From NCBI GenBank assembly GCA_020431945.1, contig JAGQHH010000476.1, forward strand, positions 1 through 5,728: a stretch of DNA of 5,728 bases. The letters run 5' to 3'. The DNA comes from Cyanobacteria bacterium HKST-UBA02. Its GTDB lineage: Bacteria > Cyanobacteriota > Vampirovibrionia > Obscuribacterales > Obscuribacteraceae. The notes below the pieces were generated by a model that was not told the origin of the DNA, searched no databases, and saw only the letters and a program-made list of their open reading frames with translations. A program made the position numbers and the translations under genes. Shown in pieces: positions 1 through 5,638 of this stretch. Positions within the stretch are counted from its first letter, which is position 1; every line of letters begins with the position of its first letter.

Positions 1-374
1 TAGAAGATCTGCTCCCAGGGACCGAGATCGAGCTTGCCGTCGGTGACCGGCACCGTCACCTGGTGATTGATGAGGATGCGCTTCAGATGCGCATCGCCAT
101 TGTCCTCACCGGTATTGTGGTGATGATAGTCCGGCTTGGCCGGCGCCAGCTCTTCGAGCCAGGTGTCGATATCCTTGATCAGGCCGTTTTCCCAATCATT
201 GATATAAACACCGGCGGTGATGTGCATTGCCGAGACTAGAATGAAACCTTCGGTGATACCACTTTCGTCCAGGAATTTCTGGACATCGTCGGTGATGCGG
301 ATATACTCCCGGCGCTTCTTGGTGTCGAACCAGAGGTACTTCGTATGAGCTTTGAGCTTGTCGGCTACTTTCAC
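1..374 (-). CDS. yjbQ: YjbQ/UPF0047 family protein (secondary thiamine-phosphate synthase type), 3' end beyond window
   Basis: The frame encodes 124 residues and is still open at the window edge. The family is usually about 130-140 residues, so only roughly the last 10-15 are missing. The family signature is clear: [13 protein letters not shown] (residues 48-60), a His-rich turn [12 protein letters not shown] (85-96), then [10 protein letters not shown] and a C-terminal [13 protein letters not shown] (112-124). In UPF0047 proteins these His/Asp/Glu residues line a trimer-interface pocket, and E. coli YjbQ has weak thiamine-phosphate synthase activity; the physiological role is not settled. 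The start is a GTG at 374-372, chosen because GAGGAG lies 6 nt upstream and no ATG occurs in frame before an upstream TGA. No signal peptide is present, so it is cytoplasmic. It is on the same strand as the gene upstream but 300 bases away, so probably has its own promoter. Family assignment is firm; the function is by family only. Confidence 0.9.
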   Translation of the reverse strand, partial: MKVADKLKAHTKYLWFDTKKRREYIRITDDVQKFLDESGITEGFILVSAMHITAGVYINDWENGLIKDIDTWLEELAPAKPDYHHHNTGEDNGDAHLKRILINHQVTVPVTDGKLDLGPWEQIF

Positions 375-674
375 GTCCTGCTCCTCGTCACTCCGGATAG
401 AGTTCTCATAGATTACGCTCGCCGGCTGTCACAGCGCGAACTTATATACGATCCGGCTCGGCAACCGGACTGGTCAATTCTATACGAATTCCTGATTATG
501 TCACGGGTTCAATTGATTCAAACTGTAACAAGTCAACAGGTAAAACGAGCAAAAGCCGCTCAACATCAAGCTTCCAGATGACAACAGGAAGCCTCTGGAG
601 CCTATATACAATCGGTATAAATCGAGAAGTTGTTAACCTGCGACATACACTGGATATTCATCAGAGAGCCTGGT
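375..674. other. Intergenic region without credible gene; possible yjbQ promoter and hairpins
   Basis: This 300-base gap is visibly more AT-rich than the flanking genes. On the minus strand, reading toward yjbQ, a CATAAT box (495-500) lies 16 nt after TTTGAA (517-522) or 15 nt after the better-matching TTGAAT (516-521). It would give a leader of about 115 nt and is a weak promoter candidate. Two stem-loops are present: GCTTCC/GGAAGC with an 11-nt loop (570-592), and GAGC/GCTC (547-561), which on the minus strand is followed by GTTTTA and might act as a weak terminator for the 350-residue gene. A short TATAC/GTATA inverted repeat sits at 605-619. A 78-codon plus-strand frame here lacks a ribosome site and overlaps yjbQ, so it is not called. 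Confidence 0.4.
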
Positions 675-1727
675 CTAAAAAGCCTGATCTCGCAGAGCCA
701 GCTCTTGCAGGGAGGGCAGCGGTCTGGTGATGTCTTTGTTGCCCAGGAGCATTCGACCAAGACCCGAGCTGAGCGGCTTCTCGTGCACGATATTGACGGT
801 GCCCTTGCCGATCGCGCCGGAAGACTCGAACATGGTCGCTTCTCCGGTAACGCCCCGGAAAAGTAGCTCTCGCGAGGCTGTGCGGCCGAGCATACCCTGA
901 CCTTCATAGACCAGCATGTCGTTGCCGGACTGAATCACGCCGGTCCCGAAAGTGCCGACCCTGTCCGTTCCGGTCATGCGCAGCCCGCCTTCGGCCAGAG
1001 GCGAGTGGTTGTGCACCAGCACCCGGCCCGGCTTGTCGGCAAAGGGTAGCTTCACGCCTTCCGTAGTACCCCGGAAGACCCGGCTCGCCCGCATGCTGGC
1101 GAAGTCGAAAGACTGGGCAGTCTCCACGCCGCTCCAGGGATTCTTCTCCCCGAAAGAGCCGGCTAACTTAATCAAATCGACATTGCCCTCTCTGGTCACC
1201 ATCGAGCCTGGAATCCGCGAGCTTCCCGGTCCGTAGAAAGCATAGATCTCGCTGGCTGTCTGCCTGGTCTCGGTAAGAGCTCTGCCTATTTGCGGAGCGC
1301 CATATCTGCTGACGGCGAGACTGCCGCCGGCCATAGCTCCGGGCAGGGTCTCGATGAGCATGGTCCCTTCTTTTGCCAGAGAGGTGCTGCCCGACTGTAT
1401 AAGCGCGTCCCGGGCGCTTCTCGTGTCGGCATTACGGGCCTTGTCTATAAAGCCGGCGGTCTCGAGACCATAACGACCAAGCTGCCAGGCTCCGAGCCCC
1501 AGGGCTACGACCGTGCCGATTTTCGGGAAGCGGGTCATGGCCTTCACAGCCTGGTAGCCCACCACACCGCTCACAACAGCCTTGCCGGCAACCTCACCGG
1601 GATGCTGGGTGACGTCGTTATAGACCTCGTCGAAAAGCTTGCCGGGAGTGGCTTTGAGAACGCCACCGGTGACATCGAGAACATTCTCGAGCTGGCTGCC
1701 TGTCTGTGCTTGCGGAATATCGCCCAA
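675..1727 (-). CDS. Hypothetical protein, 350 residues, Gly/Ala-rich hydrophobic N-terminal half, JAMM-like His motif in C-terminal half
   Basis: I do not recognise a named family. Residues 1-45 look helical and polar. Residues 46-92 hold two hydrophobic stretches (AVVSGVVGYQAV; IGTVVALGLGAWQLG) and 124-140 a third (LIETLPGAMAGGSLAV), which suggests membrane association. There is no cleavable signal peptide. The C-terminal half is more globular. It carries VLVHNHSP (236-243) followed by TGTD (252-255), with Glu223 and Glu202 upstream, an arrangement reminiscent of the E / HxH / S-x2-D metal site of JAMM/MPN peptidases though with different spacing. The called start is TTG at 1727, which has no purine-rich ribosome site; the next in-frame ATG is codon 64. 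An in-frame ATG 63 nt upstream is separated from it by a TAA, so the true N-terminus or intactness is uncertain. It lies 82 nt downstream of the TPR gene on the same strand and may share its transcript. The long frame and GC-ending codons make it real coding sequence. Confidence 0.72.
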   Translation of the reverse strand: MGDIPQAQTGSQLENVLDVTGGVLKATPGKLFDEVYNDVTQHPGEVAGKAVVSGVVGYQAVKAMTRFPKIGTVVALGLGAWQLGRYGLETAGFIDKARNADTRSARDALIQSGSTSLAKEGTMLIETLPGAMAGGSLAVSRYGAPQIGRALTETRQTASEIYAFYGPGSSRIPGSMVTREGNVDLIKLAGSFGEKNPWSGVETAQSFDFASMRASRVFRGTTEGVKLPFADKPGRVLVHNHSPLAEGGLRMTGTDRVGTFGTGVIQSGNDMLVYEGQGMLGRTASRELLFRGVTGEATMFESSGAIGKGTVNIVHEKPLSSGLGRMLLGNKDITRPLPSLQELALRDQAF

Positions 1728-1751
1728 TGCTGAAACCGGAGAAACGATGAC

Positions 1752-1790
1752 TTACCAGGCCATAATAAGAGCCTGATCGAGATCAGTCAT
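1752..1790 (-). other. Short in-frame 5' extension of the 350-residue gene closed by TAA
   Basis: ATG at 1790 opens 12 codons (MTDLDQALIMAW) that end in TAA at 1754-1752. The frame is the same as that of the downstream 350-residue protein, whose TTG start is reached after only 8 further sense codons (VIVSPVSA). This could be the true N-terminus interrupted by a nonsense change (for example an original CAA), a small leader peptide, or chance. Neither the ATG nor the TTG has a clear ribosome binding site, so the sequence alone does not decide. Confidence 0.35.
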
Positions 1791-1809
1791 GGGTGTAAAT
1801 ACGAAAGCT

Positions 1810-3051
1810 CTATTTCTGAGAAGGCTTTTCCGGGGAATCTTCAGGCGCAGCCGGGGCTTTGAGCAATTGAGCCAGACCCTCTTTCGCTTCCGGGAACTGG
1901 GCATCGATAGCCAGGGCTTTCTCGAAGGCCTGCCGGGCCTGGGCATCGTCATGCAGTCTCTGATATAGAGACCCCAGGTGTGTCCAGAGAGTAGGATAGC
2001 TCGGGCTGAGCTTGACCGCCTGGCTGAACTCATCCCGGGCAGTAGCCAAATCGCCTTTGGATTCCGCCAGCCAGCCCAGGTCTACATGCAGCGCCGTGGC
2101 CTCGGGCTTGAGCTTCACCGCCCGGGACATCTCGTCCACAGCCCGGTCCTTTTCGCCTTTCTTCTCCAGGAGCTGGGCGAAGTCCGCCCGGGCAAAAGCA
2201 TCCTCAGGAGCGAGTTGCAGAGTCGAGTCGTAATAGAGCTCGGCTTTGTCGAAATTGCCGCTGGCCGCATAAGCGAATGCCAGGGAGCGATGCACCACGG
2301 GGTCGGTGGGTGAATAAGAAAGAGCCCACTGCAGCTCGGCGATGGCGTCATCCCAGTTGCGCTTGTCGGCATGGGTGAGACCCTTGTTGTAGTGGAGGTT
2401 GGTAGCGCTGACCAGGAGCTCTTTGCGGTGCTCGGCGGATATCGGGATCGGATCGCCGAGACCCACCACCAGCATGAACTCAGCCAGGGCCCGCAGGGGA
2501 TTGCCCCTGAGTAGCGCCACCAGGCAGTAGTCTCGATGCGCCGCTTTCATAGTCGGCATGTACATGATCGCCACCCGGAGCTCCACCTCGGCAAGCTCGG
2601 TGTCCCACTTGGACATATAGAACTGAGACTGCTCGAAGTGATTGATCGCCTCGTTCTGCAAGCGAGCCATGGTCGTGGCAGCGTCTTCGGCAGCAGGATT
2701 GCTTTTTACATCAAGAGGTGTGAATGCACGCTTGCCGTCAGTTTCTGTGTCGCCATCATAAGCGGTATCAGAATCTTCGGACTGGTCAGCGACGGCATTG
2801 TCTGTGTCGTCACTGGAAACGCTCTTGTCGCCGTCATCCACAGCAGTGTCCGGGGTCCCTGAAGAAGCCGGAGAAGAAGCGCTGGAATTTCGATCGCCAG
2901 CAGCACCGGATACGGCACTACTACTATCACCGTTGCCGGTGCTCACTGCCTGGGGTCCTGCCGCCGCCGGTAATACCGAAGGCACGAGCATGACGCTGAA
3001 CGCCAGAAAGGATGCGGCTGTCGACTTGAACACTCTTCTACTTTTAGACAT
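1810..3051 (-). CDS. Exported tetratricopeptide-repeat protein with Ser/Asp-rich linker
   Basis: The product has 413 residues. Residues 1-31 form a Sec signal peptide: basic n-region MSKSRR, hydrophobic AASFLAFSVMLVPSVL, and a PAAA-G cleavage site with no lipobox Cys. Residues 32 to about 110 are a low-complexity Ser/Asp/Gly/Thr linker, strongly acidic from about 70 onward. The rest is helical repeats: two degenerate pairs at about 129-200, then good TPRs at about 215-251 (NWDDAIAELQWALSYSP), 252-284 (NFDKAELYYDSTLQLAP), 285-318 (DRAVDEMSRAVKLKP), 319-354 (DLATARDEFSQAVKLSP) and 355-388 (AQARQAFEKALAIDA). The tail is Pro/Glu/Lys-rich. TPRs mediate protein-protein contacts, so a periplasmic or envelope scaffold is inferred; no partner can be named. 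The frame extends upstream to 3159, but I chose ATG 3051: it begins the signal peptide cleanly, has a weak GGCGAAG upstream, and a candidate promoter at 3083-3113 would start transcription after the longer alternatives (3159, 3078). Confidence 0.87.
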   Translation of the reverse strand: MSKSRRVFKSTAASFLAFSVMLVPSVLPAAAGPQAVSTGNGDSSSAVSGAAGDRNSSASSPASSGTPDTAVDDGDKSVSSDDTDNAVADQSEDSDTAYDGDTETDGKRAFTPLDVKSNPAAEDAATTMARLQNEAINHFEQSQFYMSKWDTELAEVELRVAIMYMPTMKAAHRDYCLVALLRGNPLRALAEFMLVVGLGDPIPISAEHRKELLVSATNLHYNKGLTHADKRNWDDAIAELQWALSYSPTDPVVHRSLAFAYAASGNFDKAELYYDSTLQLAPEDAFARADFAQLLEKKGEKDRAVDEMSRAVKLKPEATALHVDLGWLAESKGDLATARDEFSQAVKLSPSYPTLWTHLGSLYQRLHDDAQARQAFEKALAIDAQFPEAKEGLAQLLKAPAAPEDSPEKPSQK

Positions 3052-3082
3052 GGATAAAAACTTCGCCTGCCGGAACATACTA

Positions 3083-3113
3083 ATTATGACACTCAAACCA
3101 CCCTCAGACTCAA
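3083..3113 (-). promoter_or_regulatory. Candidate promoter for the TPR gene
   Basis: On the minus strand TTGAGT (3113-3108) is followed after 19 nt by CATAAT (3088-3083). The -10 matches the sigma-70 consensus at 5 of 6 positions and the -35 at 4 of 6, but the spacer is longer than the usual 16-18. Transcription would begin near 3076, about 25 nt before the ATG at 3051. The sequence around the -10, GTGTCATAATTAG, recurs almost unchanged in front of yjbQ. Confidence 0.4.
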
Positions 3114-3157
3114 GGAGTTTATTCCTGCCGAAACTCCAGGGTTTTCCCCAGGTCCCC

Positions 3158-3196
3158 AAAAGTAAACGCCGCCGGGATGGAAGCGAATCGGCGGCG
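3158..3196 (-). terminator. Probable intrinsic terminator of lpxI
   Basis: CGCCGCC (3196-3190 on the minus strand) pairs perfectly with GGCGGCG (3173-3167) across a 16-nt loop, followed by the T-rich tail TTTACTTTT (3166-3158). It lies about 70 nt past the lpxI stop and just before the TPR promoter, where a terminator is expected. The long loop and interrupted T-run make it less than canonical. Two smaller hairpins lie between it and lpxI: GCCGG-ATAA-CCGGC at 3202-3215 and GGGAA/TTCCC at 3237-3253. Confidence 0.45.
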
Positions 3197-3267
3197 CACT
3201 CGCCGGATAACCGGCATTAAGATACAAGACGGCCCGGGGAAAGCGATGTTCCCTGTTTCAAAAGAAC

Positions 3268-4173
3268 CTAAATAGCGACTATGGAGATCCCGCGGCTGTC
3301 GGCGAAAGCTGCCAGCTCTTCCTGCTCAACCACCATGGTCTCGCCGGCACCGATGGCCAGCACGCCGCCTGGATGAGGAGCGATCATGGACTCGAGCGTG
3401 TTCATGCCCACTGTAGGGACATCGAAACGCATATCGTGATCCGAGCGAGCCACTTTCACCACCACCACCGGTCCGCGAGCCAGGGCGACGCCCCGTTTGA
3501 TCGCCTCGTCGGTGCCCTCGATGGCTTCCACAGCCAGGATCATCCGGTCCTTGACCACGACGGTCTGGCCGATATCTAGCCTGGCGATGTTCTTGGCTAT
3601 CTTGAGCCCGTATTCTATATCCGCGTATTCGTCGGCGGTGGGCTCCCGGCGGGTGATCACCCCGACCTCGGGAAAGATATGCCGTAAAAACTCGGTCTGG
3701 GTGAGGACTCTCATACCCTGACGTGCCGCGAAGTCGGCCATGCCCCGCTGGATGGTGTCGTCGTTGAGATTGGGCAGCCGGCTCAGTTCGCGAACCGCCG
3801 TCCAGTCGAGCTTGGACACCTGCCGGAGCAGATCGAGCTTGGGCATCTTGCCGATGAAAACCAGCTCGTTGACTTCTTCACTGCGCAAAAGCTTGAGGCT
3901 CCGCCCGATCTGACCGGGAGCGATCTCGAAAGCCTTGAGACAATGGGGCTCGATAAGATCGCGCCCGTCGGCGGTGAGAGACAGACCAATGACGTCATAG
4001 CCCTTCTCCCGGGCGCTGGCAGCCAGAATCGCCGGAAGCTTGCCGGTGCCGGCTATGAGTCCGAGCCGCCTGCCTGTGCCGGGGGTGAATTGTGCCTGTC
4101 CTGTCTGCTGTAATGTAGTGCTGTTCATTGATATGACCGGTCGAGAAAGCCAAAGTCTAGCATGTCTTGGCAT
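3268..4173 (-). CDS. lpxI: UDP-2,3-diacylglucosamine pyrophosphatase LpxI (lipid A synthesis)
   Basis: LpxI hydrolyses UDP-2,3-diacylglucosamine to lipid X (2,3-diacylglucosamine 1-phosphate) and UMP, the fourth step of the Raetz lipid A pathway, at the cytoplasmic face of the inner membrane. It replaces the unrelated LpxH in many bacteria. The 301 residues show the family hallmarks in order: N-terminal LGLIAGTGKLP (37-47), VFIGKMPK in the middle (105-112), and the C-terminal domain with VVVKDRMILAVEAIEGTDEAIKRG, broken here as GQTVVVKD (202-209) and AVEAIEGTD (214-222), then DMRFDVPTVGMNTL (247-260). The EGTD Asp is likely part of the catalytic acidic site. Typical length is about 270-285, so the first 15 residues may not be translated: ATG 4128 would give 286. 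I kept ATG 4173 because AAGGGA lies 4 nt upstream, whereas 4128 has no ribosome site. No other lpx gene is nearby, unlike the lpxA-lpxI-lpxB clusters of Alphaproteobacteria. Confidence 0.93.
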   Translation of the reverse strand: MPRHARLWLSRPVISMNSTTLQQTGQAQFTPGTGRRLGLIAGTGKLPAILAASAREKGYDVIGLSLTADGRDLIEPHCLKAFEIAPGQIGRSLKLLRSEEVNELVFIGKMPKLDLLRQVSKLDWTAVRELSRLPNLNDDTIQRGMADFAARQGMRVLTQTEFLRHIFPEVGVITRREPTADEYADIEYGLKIAKNIARLDIGQTVVVKDRMILAVEAIEGTDEAIKRGVALARGPVVVVKVARSDHDMRFDVPTVGMNTLESMIAPHPGGVLAIGAGETMVVEQEELAAFADSRGISIVAI

Positions 4174-4224
4174 CCCGTCCCTTGCCGGGGTTTAAAGAAA
4201 GAGCTGAGAAAAATGGAAAATCAT

Positions 4225-4243
4225 CCAAAACCCTGAGTTTTGG
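4225..4243. repeat. Perfect 7-bp inverted repeat in the divergent lpxI / 4332 region
   Basis: CCAAAAC (4225-4231) and GTTTTGG (4237-4243) are exact inverted copies around the 5-nt centre CCTGA. The repeat ends 9 nt before the -35 of the plus-strand promoter and about 50 nt upstream of the lpxI start. The position suits an operator for a dimeric regulator acting on one or both genes. It could equally be a small hairpin in the lpxI leader. No regulator can be named. Confidence 0.5.
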
Positions 4244-4252
4244 GCACTTTCC

Positions 4253-4282
4253 TTGACATCGATGTTCTCAGTTGATTAAACT
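4253..4282 (+). promoter_or_regulatory. Candidate sigma-70 promoter for the 4332-4982 gene
   Basis: A perfect -35 TTGACA (4253-4258) is followed after 18 nt by TAAACT (4277-4282), 4 of 6 to the -10 consensus. Transcription would begin near 4289, giving a leader of about 43 nt that ends with the GGGAG ribosome site at 4321-4325. Confidence 0.5.
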
Positions 4283-4331
4283 GGCTTAAGAGCCATTAAT
4301 GTTGAGAAAGACTGACTTTCGGGAGTGATAG

Positions 4332-4982
4332 ATGGCGATTTCCGGCTTTACCAGAACCAAGGGCAGATCCCACACCAGATCCCACACCAGATCCGCCCGG
4401 CTCATCGGGGCGCTCGCCCTGGCGGCCGTGCCGCTGATTGCAGGGGAAGCTGCCTGGGCTGGCAATGCCGACAGCGCCAACCCCAATATGGGACATTTCT
4501 ATATGGCCCGCCAGCAGATTCAGATCACCGACGACTCACCGGTAATCAACTACAAAGGCGGCGGCGCGCCCGGACAGGCCGGCGCCCAGGGCATGGCCCC
4601 CGGCGTCCCGGCGCCATTGCCTAGAGCGGGCTTCCAGCGCTTTTCACAGACCCTTCCCAGTTACAGCAATACTCTTCCCCAGGTCAATAACGGCGTTCCC
4701 AAGGCGCCGCCTCCGGTAAGGCAGAACCTCAACAGCGGCATGCAGGGAAAAGCAGGCAAGCTCAAGCCCTCGAAGAAGAAGGCAGCTACGACCAAGAAGC
4801 CCGCCGCTGCGCCGAAAGCAGCCGCCACACCCAAGGCTTATTCGCCATATAAAGGATACGATCCCAAGACGGCGCCTCCGCCCAGCCACACCGCCAACGC
4901 CCACGCCGGCGGCGGCTCGCGTACCGACGCCAAAGTACGGGGCAGCGTCCTGCACTGGGCTCGTGGACGCGGCGGCAGGTAA
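4332..4982 (+). CDS. Secreted low-complexity cationic protein of unknown function
   Basis: The product has 216 residues. The start ATG is supported by GGGAG ending 6 nt upstream. Residues 1-43 read as a long Sec signal peptide: a basic n-region with the repeat RSHTRSHTRS, a hydrophobic core RLIGALALAAVPLIAG, and AWA-G cleavage. No lipobox is present. The mature part begins with NADSANPNMGHFYMARQQIQ, then a Gly/Pro/Ala-rich stretch (76-100), a Pro/Gln/Asn/Ser-rich part (101-140), a Lys/Ala/Pro block (140-183) resembling histone-H1-like or cell-wall-binding tails, and a Gly/Arg-rich end. There is no recognisable enzymatic domain and little predicted fold. I infer an envelope or surface polymer-binding role from the charge, since such tails bind LPS, peptidoglycan or nucleic acids non-specifically. 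It is divergent from lpxI and converges on the next gene with only 31 nt between stops, and no terminator is evident there. Confidence 0.8.
   Translation: MAISGFTRTKGRSHTRSHTRSARLIGALALAAVPLIAGEAAWAGNADSANPNMGHFYMARQQIQITDDSPVINYKGGGAPGQAGAQGMAPGVPAPLPRAGFQRFSQTLPSYSNTLPQVNNGVPKAPPPVRQNLNSGMQGKAGKLKPSKKKAATTKKPAAAPKAAATPKAYSPYKGYDPKTAPPPSHTANAHAGGGSRTDAKVRGSVLHWARGRGGR
4365..4394 (+). repeat. 12-bp direct tandem repeat, 2.5 copies, in the signal-peptide coding region
   Basis: AGATCCCACACC occurs at 4365-4376 and 4377-4388, followed by AGATCC at 4389-4394. The unit is a multiple of three and encodes Arg-Ser-His-Thr in frame, so copy-number change would lengthen or shorten the basic n-region of the signal peptide without breaking the frame. 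Replication slippage is the likely origin. Confidence 0.9.
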
Positions 4983-5013
4983 GCTTACTTGCGATAGAAC
5001 TCTGAAAAGCCGA

Positions 5014-5349
5014 CTATTCGACTGATTGCGTGGTCTGGGCAGATTCGGCTGCCTGAGGAGCCGCCACGGTATCAGTGTCGTACACCTTCATGGCGTCATC
5101 GTCATTACGCAGGCTGGTCACCATTTCCAGCCACTGCGAGAAGTCGCGGAGAAGCTCGTCCTCGTCGATAATGATGGGACCGTCAGCCCTCGCGGGTCTG
5201 CCAACAAAGCCAGCCAGCATGCTTGCTTGATGCTCGTCGGCTATCGGCGAGAAATCGAGCAAACCTGCATTTTGCTTACCATCGACAGCTTCTGAAGTCA
5301 TCGCACCCTCTGGGGTATGTGCGCCGACCGGCTTCAGCTTATCCGTCAT
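5014..5349 (-). CDS. Small acidic cytoplasmic protein, hypothetical
   Basis: The product has 111 residues and belongs to no family I recognise. It has no signal peptide or membrane segment. It is acidic, with Asp/Glu clusters at 62-66 (DEDEL region) and 83-93 (DDDAMKVYDTD). The best-ordered part is residues 57-82, GPIII followed by an amphipathic helix (DELLRDFSQWLEMVTSL). The first 30 residues and the last 20 (Ala/Gln/Thr-rich) look disordered, which suggests a small binding or adaptor protein. The start is well supported: GGAGGT at 5364-5359 lies 9 nt before the ATG, with a promoter candidate at 5391-5419. It is convergent with the secreted-protein gene. The strong ribosome site and promoter argue that it is expressed, despite its size. 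Confidence 0.75.
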   Translation of the reverse strand: MTDKLKPVGAHTPEGAMTSEAVDGKQNAGLLDFSPIADEHQASMLAGFVGRPARADGPIIIDEDELLRDFSQWLEMVTSLRNDDDAMKVYDTDTVAAPQAAESAQTTQSVE

Positions 5350-5390
5350 ACTGGTGGGACCTCCAACTACCTCGCATCGCAGAAGTCTGC

Positions 5391-5419
5391 ATTATGCGGC
5401 AGTCAAGTACGGAGTGCAA
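5391..5419 (-). promoter_or_regulatory. Candidate promoter for the 111-residue acidic protein gene
   Basis: On the minus strand TTGCAC (5419-5414) is followed after exactly 17 nt by CATAAT (5396-5391), which matches the -10 consensus at 5 of 6 positions. The -35 is weaker (TTG plus mismatches). The inferred start near 5384 gives a leader of about 35 nt containing the GGAGGT ribosome site. Confidence 0.5.
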
Positions 5420-5460
5420 TGGCTGAAAAGTAAGATTAGAAAGCTCTTCGCATCCAGGCT

Positions 5461-5494
5461 CCCCGATCTGGGGTAAAGCCCTGTATTTACAGGG
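5461..5494. repeat. Two adjacent hairpins downstream of the hydrolase-like remnant
   Basis: CCCC-GATCT-GGGG (5461-5473) is followed at once by CCCTGTA-TT-TACAGGG (5479-5494). The second is flanked by AAA and TTT, so the symmetry extends to 24 bp (5475-5498) with one mismatch; it contains the TAA that closes the remnant frame. On neither strand does a clean T-run follow, so a rho-independent terminator is possible but not demonstrated. Confidence 0.45.
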
Positions 5495-5592
5495 GTTTGC
5501 GGCGCTCAACATCTCGTTGCTTTTCGTATATATCCGGGACATTCTCGAGGTCCAATCTGGCAATACCTGTATTATCGGCGCCAGGCTGTTCA

Positions 5593-5631
5593 CACAGCGC
5601 CACAACTCTGCCGAAACCCTCTGGCGCTGTG
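5593..5631. repeat. Perfect 10-bp inverted repeat with 19-nt loop upstream of tRNA-Arg
   Basis: CACAGCGCCA (5593-5602) is the exact reverse complement of TGGCGCTGTG (5622-5631). The stem is GC-rich and would be stable in RNA on either strand. The right arm overlaps the TG of the extended -10 proposed for the tRNA gene, so the structure could influence its transcription, or it could be part of a structured RNA. Confidence 0.6.
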
Positions 5632-5638
5632 GTAATAT
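5630..5638 (+). promoter_or_regulatory. Candidate extended -10 promoter for tRNA-Arg
   Basis: TGGTAATAT gives an extended -10 (TGn followed by TAATAT, 4 of 6 to consensus) about 33 nt upstream of the tRNA 5' end. No convincing -35 is present at the right distance, which extended -10 promoters tolerate. An overlapping alternative -10 is CATAAT at 5640-5645. Confidence 0.3.

Noticed and set aside
345..581. Plus-strand frame of 78 codons overlapping the start of yjbQ
   Set aside because: No ribosome site, antisense overlap with the well-supported GTG start region of yjbQ, and a composition without domain character; most likely chance in AT-rich intergenic sequence.
1290..1733. Plus-strand frame of 147 codons antisense to the 350-residue gene
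   Set aside because: It follows the codon periodicity of the minus-strand gene and has no family resemblance or start signal.
3052..3159. N-terminal 36-codon extension of the TPR protein
   Set aside because: The extension would bury the signal peptide, and a CATAAT -10 element lies inside it; ATG 3051 is the simpler start.
2798..3220. Plus-strand frame of 140 codons antisense to the TPR gene's 5' end
   Set aside because: Mirror of the signal peptide and Ser/Asp linker of a gene with clear domains; no ribosome site and it runs through the terminator hairpin.
4365..4394. Considered as the beginning of a CRISPR or iteron array
   Set aside because: Only 2.5 contiguous 12-bp units without spacers, wholly in frame in a coding region; a slippage repeat explains it.
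4286..4496. Two overlapping minus-strand frames opposite the signal peptide of the 4332-4982 gene
   Set aside because: Both are low-complexity reflections of the 12-bp tandem repeat and the signal-peptide codons; no ribosome site.
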